A stretch of 64,000 bases of DNA from Panulirus ornatus (taxonomy: Eukaryota; Arthropoda; Malacostraca; Decapoda; Palinuridae), in NCBI RefSeq assembly GCF_036320965.1, contig NC_092250.1, forward strand, positions 9,724,403-9,788,402, read 5' to 3'. Both the position numbers and the translations under genes were made by a program. Shown here one piece after another: positions 51,931 to 64,000 of the stretch (positions within the stretch are counted from its first letter, which is position 1; the number at the start of each line of letters is the position of its first letter). The notes below the pieces were generated by a model that was not told the DNA's origin, made no database searches, and was given only the letters and a program-made list of their open reading frames with translations.

Positions 51931-53367
51931 AAAAAAATAATATGTCGGTAGATATAGATATACGCACACACATGCACACATACATACCTATACATTTCAA
52001 CGTGTAGATACATATACATAAACAGAGATATACATAAATACACATGTACATATTCATACTTGATGCCTTCATCCATTTTTGTCGCCACCCCGCCATACAT
52101 GAAATAGCATTCCATCCCCATCCCCCATCCCATTTTTTTTTTCTCACTCATTTTCTGCTTATGTCCAAACCATTTCAATACTCCCTGTTATGCTCTTCAA
52201 ACACACTCGTTTATTCACACACATCTCTCTTACCCTTTCATTAATTAGTCGATCAAACCACCTCACACCACATATTGGCCTCAAACATTTCATTTCCAGT
52301 ATTTCCCCCTACCTCCGTACAAGCCCATTCCTCGCAATCATATAACATTGTTGGAACTACTATTCCTTCAACAGTACCCATTTTTGCTCTCCGAGATAAC
52401 GTTCTCTCCTTCTACAAATTCTTCATCGCTTCCCGGATCTTCGCCCCTTTGACTCACTTCCACTTCATTGGTTTCATTCGCTGCTAAGTCTACTCCAAGA
52501 TATCTAAAACATTTCACTTCCTCCAATTTTTCTCTCTTCATATTGCATTCCATTTAACTTGTTCCTAAGTCATACTAAACCTAATAACCTTGCTCATATC
52601 TACATTTACTCTCAACTTTCTCCTTTCACACACTTCTCCAAACTCAGTCACCAACTTCTGTGGTTTCTCTCTCGAATCAGCCACTTGAGCTGTATCATCG
52701 GTGAACAACTGACACTTCCAAGGCTCTCTCATCCCCAACGGACTGCATACTCGCTCCTCTCTCCAGAACTCTTGCATTTACCTCCCTAACCACTCCTTCC
52801 ATAAACAAATTAAACAACCATGGGGACGTCACATGCACCTGCCGCAGACCGACATTCACTATGAACTAATCACTTTCCTCTTTTCCTATTCTCACACGTG
52901 CCTTGCATTCTTGATAAAACTCTTCACTGCATCTAGCAACTTACTTACCACACCATAAACTCTTAAGACCTTCCACAAAGCATCTCTATCAACCCTAGCA
53001 TATACCTTCGCCAGATCCATACAAATCCATCTGTTTTTCTATGTCTCACAATATTCTTTAACGCAAACACCTAATCAACACATCCTCCACCACCTCTGAA
53101 ACCACACTGCTCTTCCCCAGTCTGATGCTCTGTACATGCCTTCACCCTTTCAATCAATACTCTCCAATAAAATATCCAAAGAATACTTAACAAACTTATA
53201 CCTCTGTTATTTGGACACTCACCTTTATCCCCCTTTGCCTTTGTACAATTGCCTTATGTATGCATTCCGCCAATCCTCAGGCACTTCACCATGATCCATA
53301 CACACACTGAATATCCTTACCAACCAATCAACAACACAGTCACCCCCTTTTTAATAAATTCTACTGC
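51931..53367 (-). mobile_element. LINE-A copy 26, old
   Basis: Minus strand: variant 3' UTR (51950-52135), then a deletion that removes the last about 60 codons, the C-terminal region from MSEKK..GW at about 52140, and RT back to about 53367 (FIKKG). Clearly more diverged than neighbours, with many stops. The RT box reads FTDDTAQVADS at about 52690-52720, the same Ala to Thr change as in the full copy. Confidence 0.82.
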
Positions 53368-55084
<1,717 letters not shown>

Positions 55085-55085
55085 A

Positions 55086-55094
55086 AATATATAT

Positions 55095-55182
<88 letters not shown>
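55086..55182. repeat. (AT)n microsatellite
   Basis: About 96 bp AT. Confidence 0.95.
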
Positions 55183-55187
<5 letters not shown>

Positions 55188-55370
55188 TATGTACATATGT
55201 ATACGTTTGTTCATGTATATGTATGTATACGTTGAAATGTATAGGTATGTATATGTGCGTGTGTGGGCGTCTATGCATATACATGTGTATATGAGTGGGT
55301 TGGGTCTCTCTTTCGTCTGTTTCCCTGGGCTACCTCGCTAACGCGAGAGACAGCGTCAAAGTATAATAAT
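55183..55370 (+). mobile_element. LINE-A piece 29: 3' UTR end
   Basis: Diverged end of a long-type 3' UTR: ATGTATAGGTATGTATATGT, a TTGGGTCTCTCTTTCGTCTG block and the tail CTACCTCGCTAACGCGAGAG, ending in TAATAATAATAA. Confidence 0.75.
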
Positions 55371-56867
<1,497 letters not shown>

Positions 56868-56909
56868 GCTTTACTCATTCATCTTTTCCCTCTTTTCTCA
56901 TTTTCTTAT

Positions 56910-58110
56910 TATTCTTCCTTCTAATAGCTGCTTCCTATTTTCCATCATCATATATTGTGTATATTTAGTATATCCATTTATAATCCTTACTTCCATTGTG
57001 GATGTTCTCTTTCCCCAGTTAGCTGTGTTTCCTGGGAATGTTCTGTGTTTCTGAAGTGCCTATATAAAGCTTTTTCTGGTCTTTGAAGTAAATTGATTTT
57101 TTTTCCATCTCTGAGCCACACAAAATAACTGGTAGAAATATGTTTTTTCAGCAGACTTTTCCAATAAATACTTTGTTACAGCTTTGTGCAGTGACGGGGT
57201 ATATCAGGTTTTCCATCTGTTTGGCTTTTTGTAACATTTTTCTTTCCATATTTTGTTACAATTTCACTTGTGATTCATTGCAGTTCTCAGGTATCTAATT
57301 TCATCTCTTACTTTTATGCCTCCAACATATTTCGGATGGGCCGACATATCAAAGATGATCAAATTGTTCTTGTCTTTATCTATGTTCAATTCAATCCAAT
57401 TAATGTGTTGATCGTTTCTTTTTCCTCTTCCATTGTTTTCTTCATTACCAGCCCATGGCGTGCGAAAATGAAAGATGAGCACATTTAATGGCATATCCTT
57501 TCCTTATCTCCTCCAGTTCTTGTACAACTTTCTTCAACACATGTTTAAGTAGCGTGGTAAACCTGTGCACCCCTGTTGTACCCCATTCTTTATGTTTGGT
57601 TCCATATTTTCTTACCGTGTCATAACTTATGCCTTTTATATCTTTGCAGTTAAGTCTTTTGATGTTGGATAATTTTATTTTCACTGATGTATGAACCGAT
57701 TCCCTTGTTTAACAGAATATACTGTTATCATAGTCCTCTATTTTTGTGGGAAATTCTTATGCAGTATTTTACATTTTTTCAATTTCCACGTGCTCTTCAT
57801 ATTTAGCTCTAATTATTCTTCCAATACCAAATGGTCTCAGTTCTTTTGCTCTGGGTTCATTAACTTTTCGAGCCATGTTTGTTCTTGAAGTCTTCCACAC
57901 ATGTGGTATTTCCCCTGTCTGATTAATGTTGTTTAAGGACTATGCCAGTACTTCGTATGTGTCTAACTATTCAAAAACGCCTTACATTACTCTTTTTCAT
58001 GGTACCGGATCTACTAGCTATTTTATTTTCCAATTTCTTTTGATATGTTCGTGCTGTACTCTCGATATTTTTGGTTTTATCAAAGTTTTAATTCTCCTTC
58101 CCATTTAACA
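56910..58110 (-). pseudogene. LINE-B copy 2: decayed RT of a second non-LTR retrotransposon
   Basis: On the minus strand, with frame changes, these appear in order: TGEIPHVWKTSRTNM and AKELRPFGIG (about 57800-57930, the P-x-x-WK and LRP segment of RT), NGVQQGCTGL followed by LLKHVLKKVVQELEEIRKGY (about 57500-57600, the RQGCTG box), INWIELNIDKDKNNLIIFDM and GIKVRDEIRYL (about 57270-57390), then MLQKAKQMENLIY..AQSCNKVFIGK and LPVILCGSE (about 57080-57210), and STMEVRIINGYTKY near 56980. The ADD box falls in a damaged gap near 57440. The order and motifs match LINEs of the jockey superfamily, clearly unlike LINE-A. Ancient copy with many stops. Confidence 0.7.
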
Positions 58111-58477
58111 GTACGTTCCAATACATTTCTTTATTTGTTCTTTGCATCTATACCCCTAAAATTGTCTTTCCACTGCAAAACTCCTTCCAATCCTTGGTAA
58201 CGTATCATGCTATTCACATCACATAAGTAACTTATGCTATCCTCATTCCATGTGATACATATAATGTGTTCATAACTTTGAAAATTAGTTTTTACTTCTT
58301 TTATATGTTCAAATCCTGCCTATCTATGTTCCTGGTTTTTCCAATTTTGATCACATTATTATAAATCTTTATAACAATTACTTTCTTCACTCCTTCAGTT
58401 TTTGTTTATGTACTTCCAATTTGTTGTAGTTGAACCATTTTCTTCTTTATCTATCATGTAATTTTCATTTCAAGTAT
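58111..58477. other. AT-rich sequence, possibly upstream part of LINE-B
   Basis: Nothing readable; it may be the decayed linker of LINE-B copy 2. Confidence 0.35.
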
Positions 58478-58620
58478 TTTTTTCATACTTGGTCGTGTTT
58501 CCCGCGTCAGCAAGGTAGCGCCAGGACGCAGACAAAGAAAGACATATCCACTCGCATACGCATATGTGCAGAGATACGCATCTACACGTACATATATATA
58601 GATATACATATATACACACA
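58478..58620 (-). mobile_element. LINE-A 3' UTR remnant, old
   Basis: Reverse of the tail: CGTGTTTCCCGCGTCAGCAA, GGTAGCGCCAGGACGCAGAC, then CATACGCATATGTGC-like simple sequence. No coding part. Confidence 0.65.
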
Positions 58621-58629
58621 TACAAAGAA

Positions 58630-59115
58630 TTTATCTAATCATGTCAAAAATTATGATAATTGTATTGACGGGAGTAATGCCATCTCATTCATGAACTCTA
58701 ACTCCTGTACCTACGAGAAATATAATTGACTCTTCTATTATCAAATACACAAAGGATTGTAACATTAATATTTCTGAAGGCTATACAATTTGAATAGCTT
58801 TATTGTTGATAAAACCTGTAAACAGTTCCACTTCTTTTCTACATAATAAGTTTATGATACGCTTGTTGCCAGACTCGAACGCACCCGACCTACATTCGGG
58901 TAGCGACTTGTTTACCGAATGGCGTCCGAGCTACGACTCTTCGTTGTATATCTACGGACAGTTATATTTGTTTCTTGTGTCTCCCCTGATGATATGATTA
59001 TTACAGGAAAGTGTACATGGGAAATTTTCACGTTTCATTTCCCCATGGATACATAGTAATATACTTGATCACGTACTCAATTGTGATACTTTCCAATATA
59101 TCTAATATCTATATA
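58630..59115 (+). mobile_element. Penelope-like element 3' end, old
   Basis: The plus frame gives NHVKNYDNCIDGSNAISFMN, matching NHVKNYDHCIDWSNAISVVN of the 12.2 kb copy, then degenerates. It is followed by the element's 3' UTR: TTTACCGAATGGCGTCCGAG, GGACAGTTATATTTGTTTCT, CCCCTGATGATATGATTATT, GGAAAGTGTACATGGGAAAT and CCCCATGGATACATAGTAAT, then TTGATCACGTACTCAATTGT, the sequence seen reversed left of 35240. It carries more of the element beyond the terminal motif than the other copies. Confidence 0.75.
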
Positions 59116-59120
59116 TATAT

Positions 59121-59159
59121 TCTATGAAGGTGCGCGTTCATATACACTTTATTCGTATA
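59121..59159 (+). mobile_element. tRNA-SINE fragment
   Basis: TCTATGAAGGTGCGCGTTCA and following bases are the reverse complement of the joint region of the 50.3 kb SINE units. Only about 39 bases remain. Confidence 0.65.
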
Positions 59160-59178
59160 TATATATATATATATATAT
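59160..59178. repeat. Short (AT)n
   Basis: About 19 bp AT. Confidence 0.9.
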
Positions 59179-59412
59179 TCTTTCTTTTTCTTTTTTTCAA
59201 ACTATTCGCCATTTCCCGCATTAGCGAGGTAGCGTTAAGAACAGAGGACTGGGCCTTTGAGGGAATACCCTCACGTGGCCCAATTCTCTGTTCCTTCTTT
59301 TGGAAAATTAAAAAAAAAACGAGAGGGGAGGATTTCCAGCCCCCCGCTCCCTCCCCTTTTAGTCGCCTTCTACGACATGCAGGGAATACGTGGGAAGTAT
59401 TCTTTCTCCCCT
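59179..59412 (-). mobile_element. ND repeat 7
   Basis: Reverse-oriented ND copy, complete except for the last about 15 bases of the head. Confidence 0.83.
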
Positions 59413-59428
59413 ATATATATATATATAT
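59413..59428. repeat. Short (AT)n
   Basis: About 16 bp AT between two ND repeats in the same orientation. Confidence 0.9.
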
Positions 59429-59665
59429 TTCTTTTTTCTTTCATACTATTCGCCATTTCCCGCGTTAGCGAGGTAGCGTTAAGAACAGAGGACTGGGCCT
59501 TTGAGGGAATATCCTCACCTGGCCCCTTCTCTGTTACTTCTTTTGGCAAATTGAAAAAAACGAGAGGGGAGGATTTCCAGCCACCCGCTCCCTCCCCTTT
59601 TAGTCGCCTTCTACGACACGCAGGAAATAGGTGGGAAGTATTCTTTCTCCCCTATCCCCAGGGAT

Positions 59666-59668
<3 letters not shown>
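59429..59668 (-). mobile_element. ND repeat 8
   Basis: Reverse-oriented ND copy with complete head (CTATCCCCAGGGATAA). Direct repeat of ND 7, about 250 bases apart. Confidence 0.83.

Positions 59669-59756
<88 letters not shown>
59669..59756. repeat. (AT)n microsatellite
   Basis: About 86 bp AT, then the T-run complementary to the LINE-A A-tail. Confidence 0.95.
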
Positions 59757-59759
<3 letters not shown>

Positions 59760-60926
59760 TTTTTTTTTATTATACTTTGTCGCTGTCTCCCGCGTTTGCG
59801 AGGTAGCGCAAGGAAACAGACGAAAGAAATGGCCCAACCCCCCCCCCATAAACATGTATATACATACGTCCACACACGCAAATATACATACCTACACAGC
59901 TTTCCATGGTTTACCCCAGACGCTTCACATGCCTTGCTTCAATCCACTGACAGCACGTCAACCCCGGTATACCACATCGCTCCAATTCACTCTATTCCTT
60001 GCCCTCCTTTCACCCTCCTGCATGTTCAGGCCCCGATCACACAAAATCTTTTTCACTCCATCTTTCCACCTCCAATTTGGTCTCCCTCTTCTCCTTGTTC
60101 CCTCCACCTCCGACACATATATCCTCTTGGTCAATCTTTCCTCACTCATCCTCTCCATGTGCCCAAACCACTTCAAAACACCCTCTTCTGCTCTCTCAAC
60201 CACGCTCTTTTTATTTCCACACCTCTCTCTTACCCTTACGTTACTCACTCGATCAAACCACCTCACACCACACATTGTCCTCAAACATCTCATTTCCAGC
60301 ACATTCATCCTCCTGCGCACAACTCTATCCATAGCCCACGCCTCGCAACCATACAACATTGTTGGAACCACTATTCCTTCAAACATACCCATTTTTGCTT
60401 TCCGAGGTAATGTTCTCGACTTCCACACATTCTTCAAGGCCCCCAGGATTTTCGCCCCCTCCCCCACCCTATGATCCACTTCCGCTTCCATGGTTCCATC
60501 CGCTGCCAGATCCACTCCCAGATATCTAAAACACTTCACTTCCTCCAGTTTTTCTCCATTCAAACTCACCTCCCAATTGACTTGACCCTCAACCCTACTG
60601 TACCTAATGACCTTGCTCTTATTCACATTTACTCTTAACTTTCTTCTTCCACACACTTTTCCAAACTCAGTCACCAGCTTCTGCAGTTTCTCACATGAAT
60701 CAGCCACCAGCGCTGTATCATCAGCGAACAACAACTGACTCACTTCCCAAGCTCTCTCATCCCCAACAGACTTCATACTTGCCACTCTTTCCAAAACTCT
60801 TGCATTTACCTCCCTAACAACCCCATCCATAAACAAATTAAACAACCATGGACACATCACACACCCCTGCCGCAAACCTACATTCACTGAGAACCAATCA
60901 CTTTCCTCTCTTCCTACACGTACACA
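59757..60926 (-). mobile_element. LINE-A copy 31, coding part undamaged, 5' side inverted junction
   Basis: Minus strand: short 3' UTR (59770-59957), frame open from the stop at 59958 to the junction at about 60926 with [15 protein letters not shown] and [19 protein letters not shown] has Ser to Cys. At 60926 the sequence ACACGTACACATG runs straight into plus-strand GGATGGGGTTGTTACTGAGG of copy 32, with no (AT)n between them. Confidence 0.88.
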
Positions 60927-62228
60927 TGGATGGGGTTGTTACTGAGGTGAATGCAAGAGTTTTGGAAAGAGGGGCAAGTATGAAGTCTCTTGTGGGTGAG
61001 AGAGCTTGGGAAGTGAGTCAGTTGTTGTTCGCTGACGATACAGCGCTTGTGGCTGATTCATGTGAGAAACTGCAAAAGCTGGTGACTGAGTTTGGTAAAG
61101 TGTGTGAAAGAAAAAAGTTAAGAGTAAATGTGAATAAGAGCAAGGTTATTAGGTACAGTAGGGTTGAGGGTCAAGTCAATTGGGAGGTAAGTTTGAATGG
61201 AGATTAACTTGAGGAAGTAAAGTGTTTTAGATAGTTGATCTGGCAGCGGATGGAACCATGGAAGCGGAAGTGAATCATAGGGTGGGGGAGGGGGCGAAAA
61301 TCCTGGGAGCCTTGAAGAATGTGTGGAGTCGAGAACATTGTCTCGGAAAGCAAAAATGGGTGTGTTTGAAGCAATAGTGATTCCAACAATGTTGTATGGT
61401 TGCGAGGCGTGGGCTATGGATAGAGTTGTGCGCAGGAGGGTGGATGTGCTGAAAATGAGATGTTTGAGGACAATGTGTGGTGTGAGGTGGTTTGATCGAG
61501 TAAGTAATGTAAGGGTAAAAGAGATGTGTGGAAATAAAAAGAGTGTTGTTGAGAGAGCAGAAGAGGGTGTTTTGAAATGGTTTGGGCGCATGGAGAGAAT
61601 GAGTGAGGAAAGATTGACCGAGAGGATATATGTGTCGGAGGTGGAGGGAACGAGGAGAAGTGGGAGACCAAATTGGAGGTGGAAAGATGGAGTGAAAAAG
61701 ATTTTGAGTGATCGGGGCCTGAACATGCAGGAGGGTGAAAGGCTGGCAAGGAATAGAGTGAATTGGATCGATGTTGTATACCGGGGTTGACGTGCTGTCA
61801 GTGGATTGAATCAGGGCATGTGAAGAGTCTGGGGTAAACCTTGGAAAGTTTGTGGGGCCTGGATGTGGAAAGGGAGGTGTGGTTTCGGGCATTATTGCAT
61901 GACAGCTAGAGACTGAGTGTGAACGAATGGGGCCTTTGTTATCTTTTCCTAGCGCTACCTCGCACACATGAGGGGGAGGGGGATGATATTCTAAGTGTGG
62001 CGAGGTGGCGATGGAAATGAATAAAGGCATTCAGTGTGAATTGTGTGCATGGGTATATATGTATGTGTCTGTGTGTGTATACATATGTGTACATTGAGAT
62101 GTATGGGTGTGTAGGTTTGCATGTGTGGACGTGTGTATGGGGGTGGGTTGGGCCATTTCTTTCTTCTGTTTCCTTGCGCTACCTCGCAAATGCGGGAGAC
62201 AGCGACAAAGCAAAATAAAATAAATAAA

Positions 62229-62231
<3 letters not shown>
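60927..62231 (+). mobile_element. LINE-A copy 32, 5'-truncated
   Basis: It starts [16 protein letters not shown] in the RT palm, with [11 protein letters not shown] intact. A stop (GGAGATTAACTT) lies near 61205, a deletion removes the LGV of RYLGVDL near 61233, and there is a one-base loss near 61327 (GTGTGGAGTCG). The C-terminal piece 61323-61790 is open, RRSGRPNW type. Long-form 3' UTR to the tail and AAAATAAAATAAAT. Confidence 0.88.

Positions 62232-62286
<55 letters not shown>
62232..62286. repeat. (AT)n microsatellite
   Basis: About 53 bp AT between copies 32 and 33, which are head-to-tail. Confidence 0.95.
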
Positions 62287-62289
<3 letters not shown>

Positions 62290-64000
62290 ATGGTATTGCA
62301 GTGGAATTTATTAAAAAAGGGGGTGACTGTATTGTTGACTGGTTGGTAAGGGTATTTAATGTATGTATGACTCATGGTTAGGTGCCTGAGGATTGGCAGA
62401 ATGCGTGCATAGTGCCATTGTACAAAGGCAAAGGGGATAAGAGTGAGTGCTCAAATTACAGAGGTATAAGTTTGTTGAGTATTCCTGGTAAATTATATGG
62501 GAGGGTATTGATTGAGAGGGTGAAGGCATGTACAGAGCATCAGATTGGGGAAGAGCAGTGTGGTTTCAGAAGTGGTAGAGGATGTGTGGATCAGGTGTTT
62601 GCTTTGAAGAATGTATGTGAGAAATACTTAGAAAAGCAAATGGATTTGTATGTAGCATTTATCGATCTGGAGAAGGCATATGATAGAGTTGATAGAGATG
62701 CTCTGTGGAAGGTATTAAGAATATATGGTGTGGGAGGCAAGTTGTTAGAAGCAGTGAAAAGTTTTTATCGAGGATGTAAGGCATGTGTACGTGTAGGAAG
62801 AGAGGAAAGTGATTGGTTCTCAGTGAATGTAGGTTTGCGGCAAGGGTGTGTGATGTCTCCATGGTTGTTTAATTTGTTTATGGATGGGGTTGTTAGGGAG
62901 GTGAATGCAAGAGTTTTGGAAAGAGGGGCAAGTATGAAGTCTGTTGCGGGTGAGAGAGCTTGGGAAGTGAGTCAGTTGTTGTTCGCTGACGATACAGCGC
63001 TTGTGGCTGATTCATGTGAGAAACTGCAGAAGCTGGTGACTGAGTTTGGTAAAGTGTGTGAAGAAGAAAGTTAAGAGTAAATGTGAATAAGAGCAAGGTT
63101 ATTAGGGACAGTAGGGTTGAGGGTCAAGTCAATTGGGAGGTAAGTTTGAAAGGAGATAAACTGGAGGAAGTAAAGTGTTTTAGATATCTGGGAGTGGATC
63201 TGGCAGCGGATGGAACCATGGAAGCGGAAGTGGATCATAGGGTGGGGGAGGGGGCGAAAATCCTGGGAGCCTTGAAGAATGTGTGGAAGTCGAGAACATT
63301 ATCTCGGAAAGCAAAAATGGGTATGTTTGAAGGAATAGTGGTTCCAACAATGTTGTATGGTTGCGAGGCGTGGGCTATGGATAGAGTTGTGCGCAGGAGG
63401 ATGGATGTGCTGAAATGAGATGTTTGAGGACAATGTGTGGTGTGAGGTGGTTTGATCGAGTAAGTAACGTAAGGGTAAGAGAGATGTGTGGAAATAAAAA
63501 GAGCGTGGTTGAGAGAGCAGAAGAGGGTGTTTTGAAATGGTTTGGGCACATGGAGAGAATGAGTGAGGAAAGATTGACCAAGAGGATATTTGTGTCGGAG
63601 GTGGAGGGAACGAGGAGAAGTGGGAGACCAAATTGGAGATGGAAAGACGCAGTGAAAAAGATTTTGAGTGATCGGGGCCTGAACATGCAGGAGGGTGAAA
63701 GGCGGGAAAGGAATAGAGTGAATTGGATCGATGTTGTATACCGGGGTTGACGTGCTGTCAGTGGATTGAATCAGGGCATGTGAAGCGTCTGGGGTAAACC
63801 TTGGAATGTTGTGGGGGGCCTGGATGTGGAAAGGGAGGTGTGGTTTCGGGCATTATTGCATGACAGCTATAGACTGAGGTTGAACGAATGGGGCCTTTGT
63901 TATCTTTTCCTAGCGCTACCTCGCACACATGAGGGGGAGGGGGATGGTATTCCATGCGTGGCGAGGTGGCGATGGAAATGAATAAAGGCAGGTAGTGTGA
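62287..64000 (+). mobile_element. LINE-A copy 33, 5'-truncated, runs off the window
   Basis: It starts [20 protein letters not shown] in the RT fingers. Lesions: GAG to TAG near 62381, one base lost near 63061 (GTGTGAAGAAG), one base lost near 63411 (GCTGAAATG). [11 protein letters not shown] is present and the C-terminal piece is of RRSGRPNW type. The long-form 3' UTR from 63751 continues past the window end. Confidence 0.88.

Overview
The window is eukaryotic, almost certainly from an arthropod, and a decapod crustacean is the best guess. The evidence is introns with GT-AG ends in an immunoglobulin-superfamily gene, very long (AT)n arrays, a dense load of one APE-type non-LTR retrotransposon, Penelope-like element ends and tRNA-derived SINEs. 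The decapod call is an inference from the style of the repeats, not from a marker gene. There are no bacterial operons, rRNA genes or CRISPR arrays.

About three quarters of the 64 kb consists of copies of a single LINE family, called LINE-A here. One copy (40974-44281) has a complete 999-codon ORF with an N-terminal APE endonuclease, a reverse transcriptase and a conserved C-terminal tail. The single ORF of about 1000 aa, short 5' leader and short 3' UTR ending near simple repeats suggest the RTE group (RTE/RTEX/Proto2-like); the clade is tentative. About 30 other copies are truncated, inverted or mutated. Most are bounded on one or both sides by (AT)n tracts, which total roughly 3 kb. Eight copies of a 220-265 bp repeat (called ND) look like LINE-A with its interior deleted.

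Layout. 1-9.7 kb: LINE-A copies, two ND repeats in inverted orientation and a Penelope end. 9.7-10.9 kb: (CA)n and older repeats. 10.9-13.3 kb: an old LINE-A endonuclease half interrupted by a Penelope-like element with a GIY-YIG domain. 13.4-28.0 kb: seven LINE-A copies in both orientations. 28.0-29.1 kb: ND and tRNA-SINE repeats. 29.1-35.2 kb: the only largely repeat-poor stretch, with three plus-strand exons of a nephrin/SNS-like Ig-domain gene, two degenerate minisatellites and a decayed second LINE (LINE-B). 35.2-40.7 kb: a Penelope terminal structure and a mosaic of inverted LINE-A pieces. 40.97-44.28 kb: the full-length LINE-A. 44.5-55.4 kb: more LINE-A pieces and a tandem tRNA-SINE array. 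55.4-59.1 kb: AT-rich sequence with a second LINE-B copy and a Penelope 3' end. 59.1-64 kb: ND repeats and three LINE-A copies.

How it fits together: this is a retroelement graveyard around, and probably within, an intron-rich host gene. LINE-A would supply the endonuclease and RT. ND repeats keep both LINE-A ends and could have moved with its machinery. The (AT)n tracts look like shared landing sites or tails. Penelope, LINE-B and tRNA-SINE remnants are mostly older layers into which or beside which LINE-A was inserted. All boundaries are by eye, to within about 5-20 bases.
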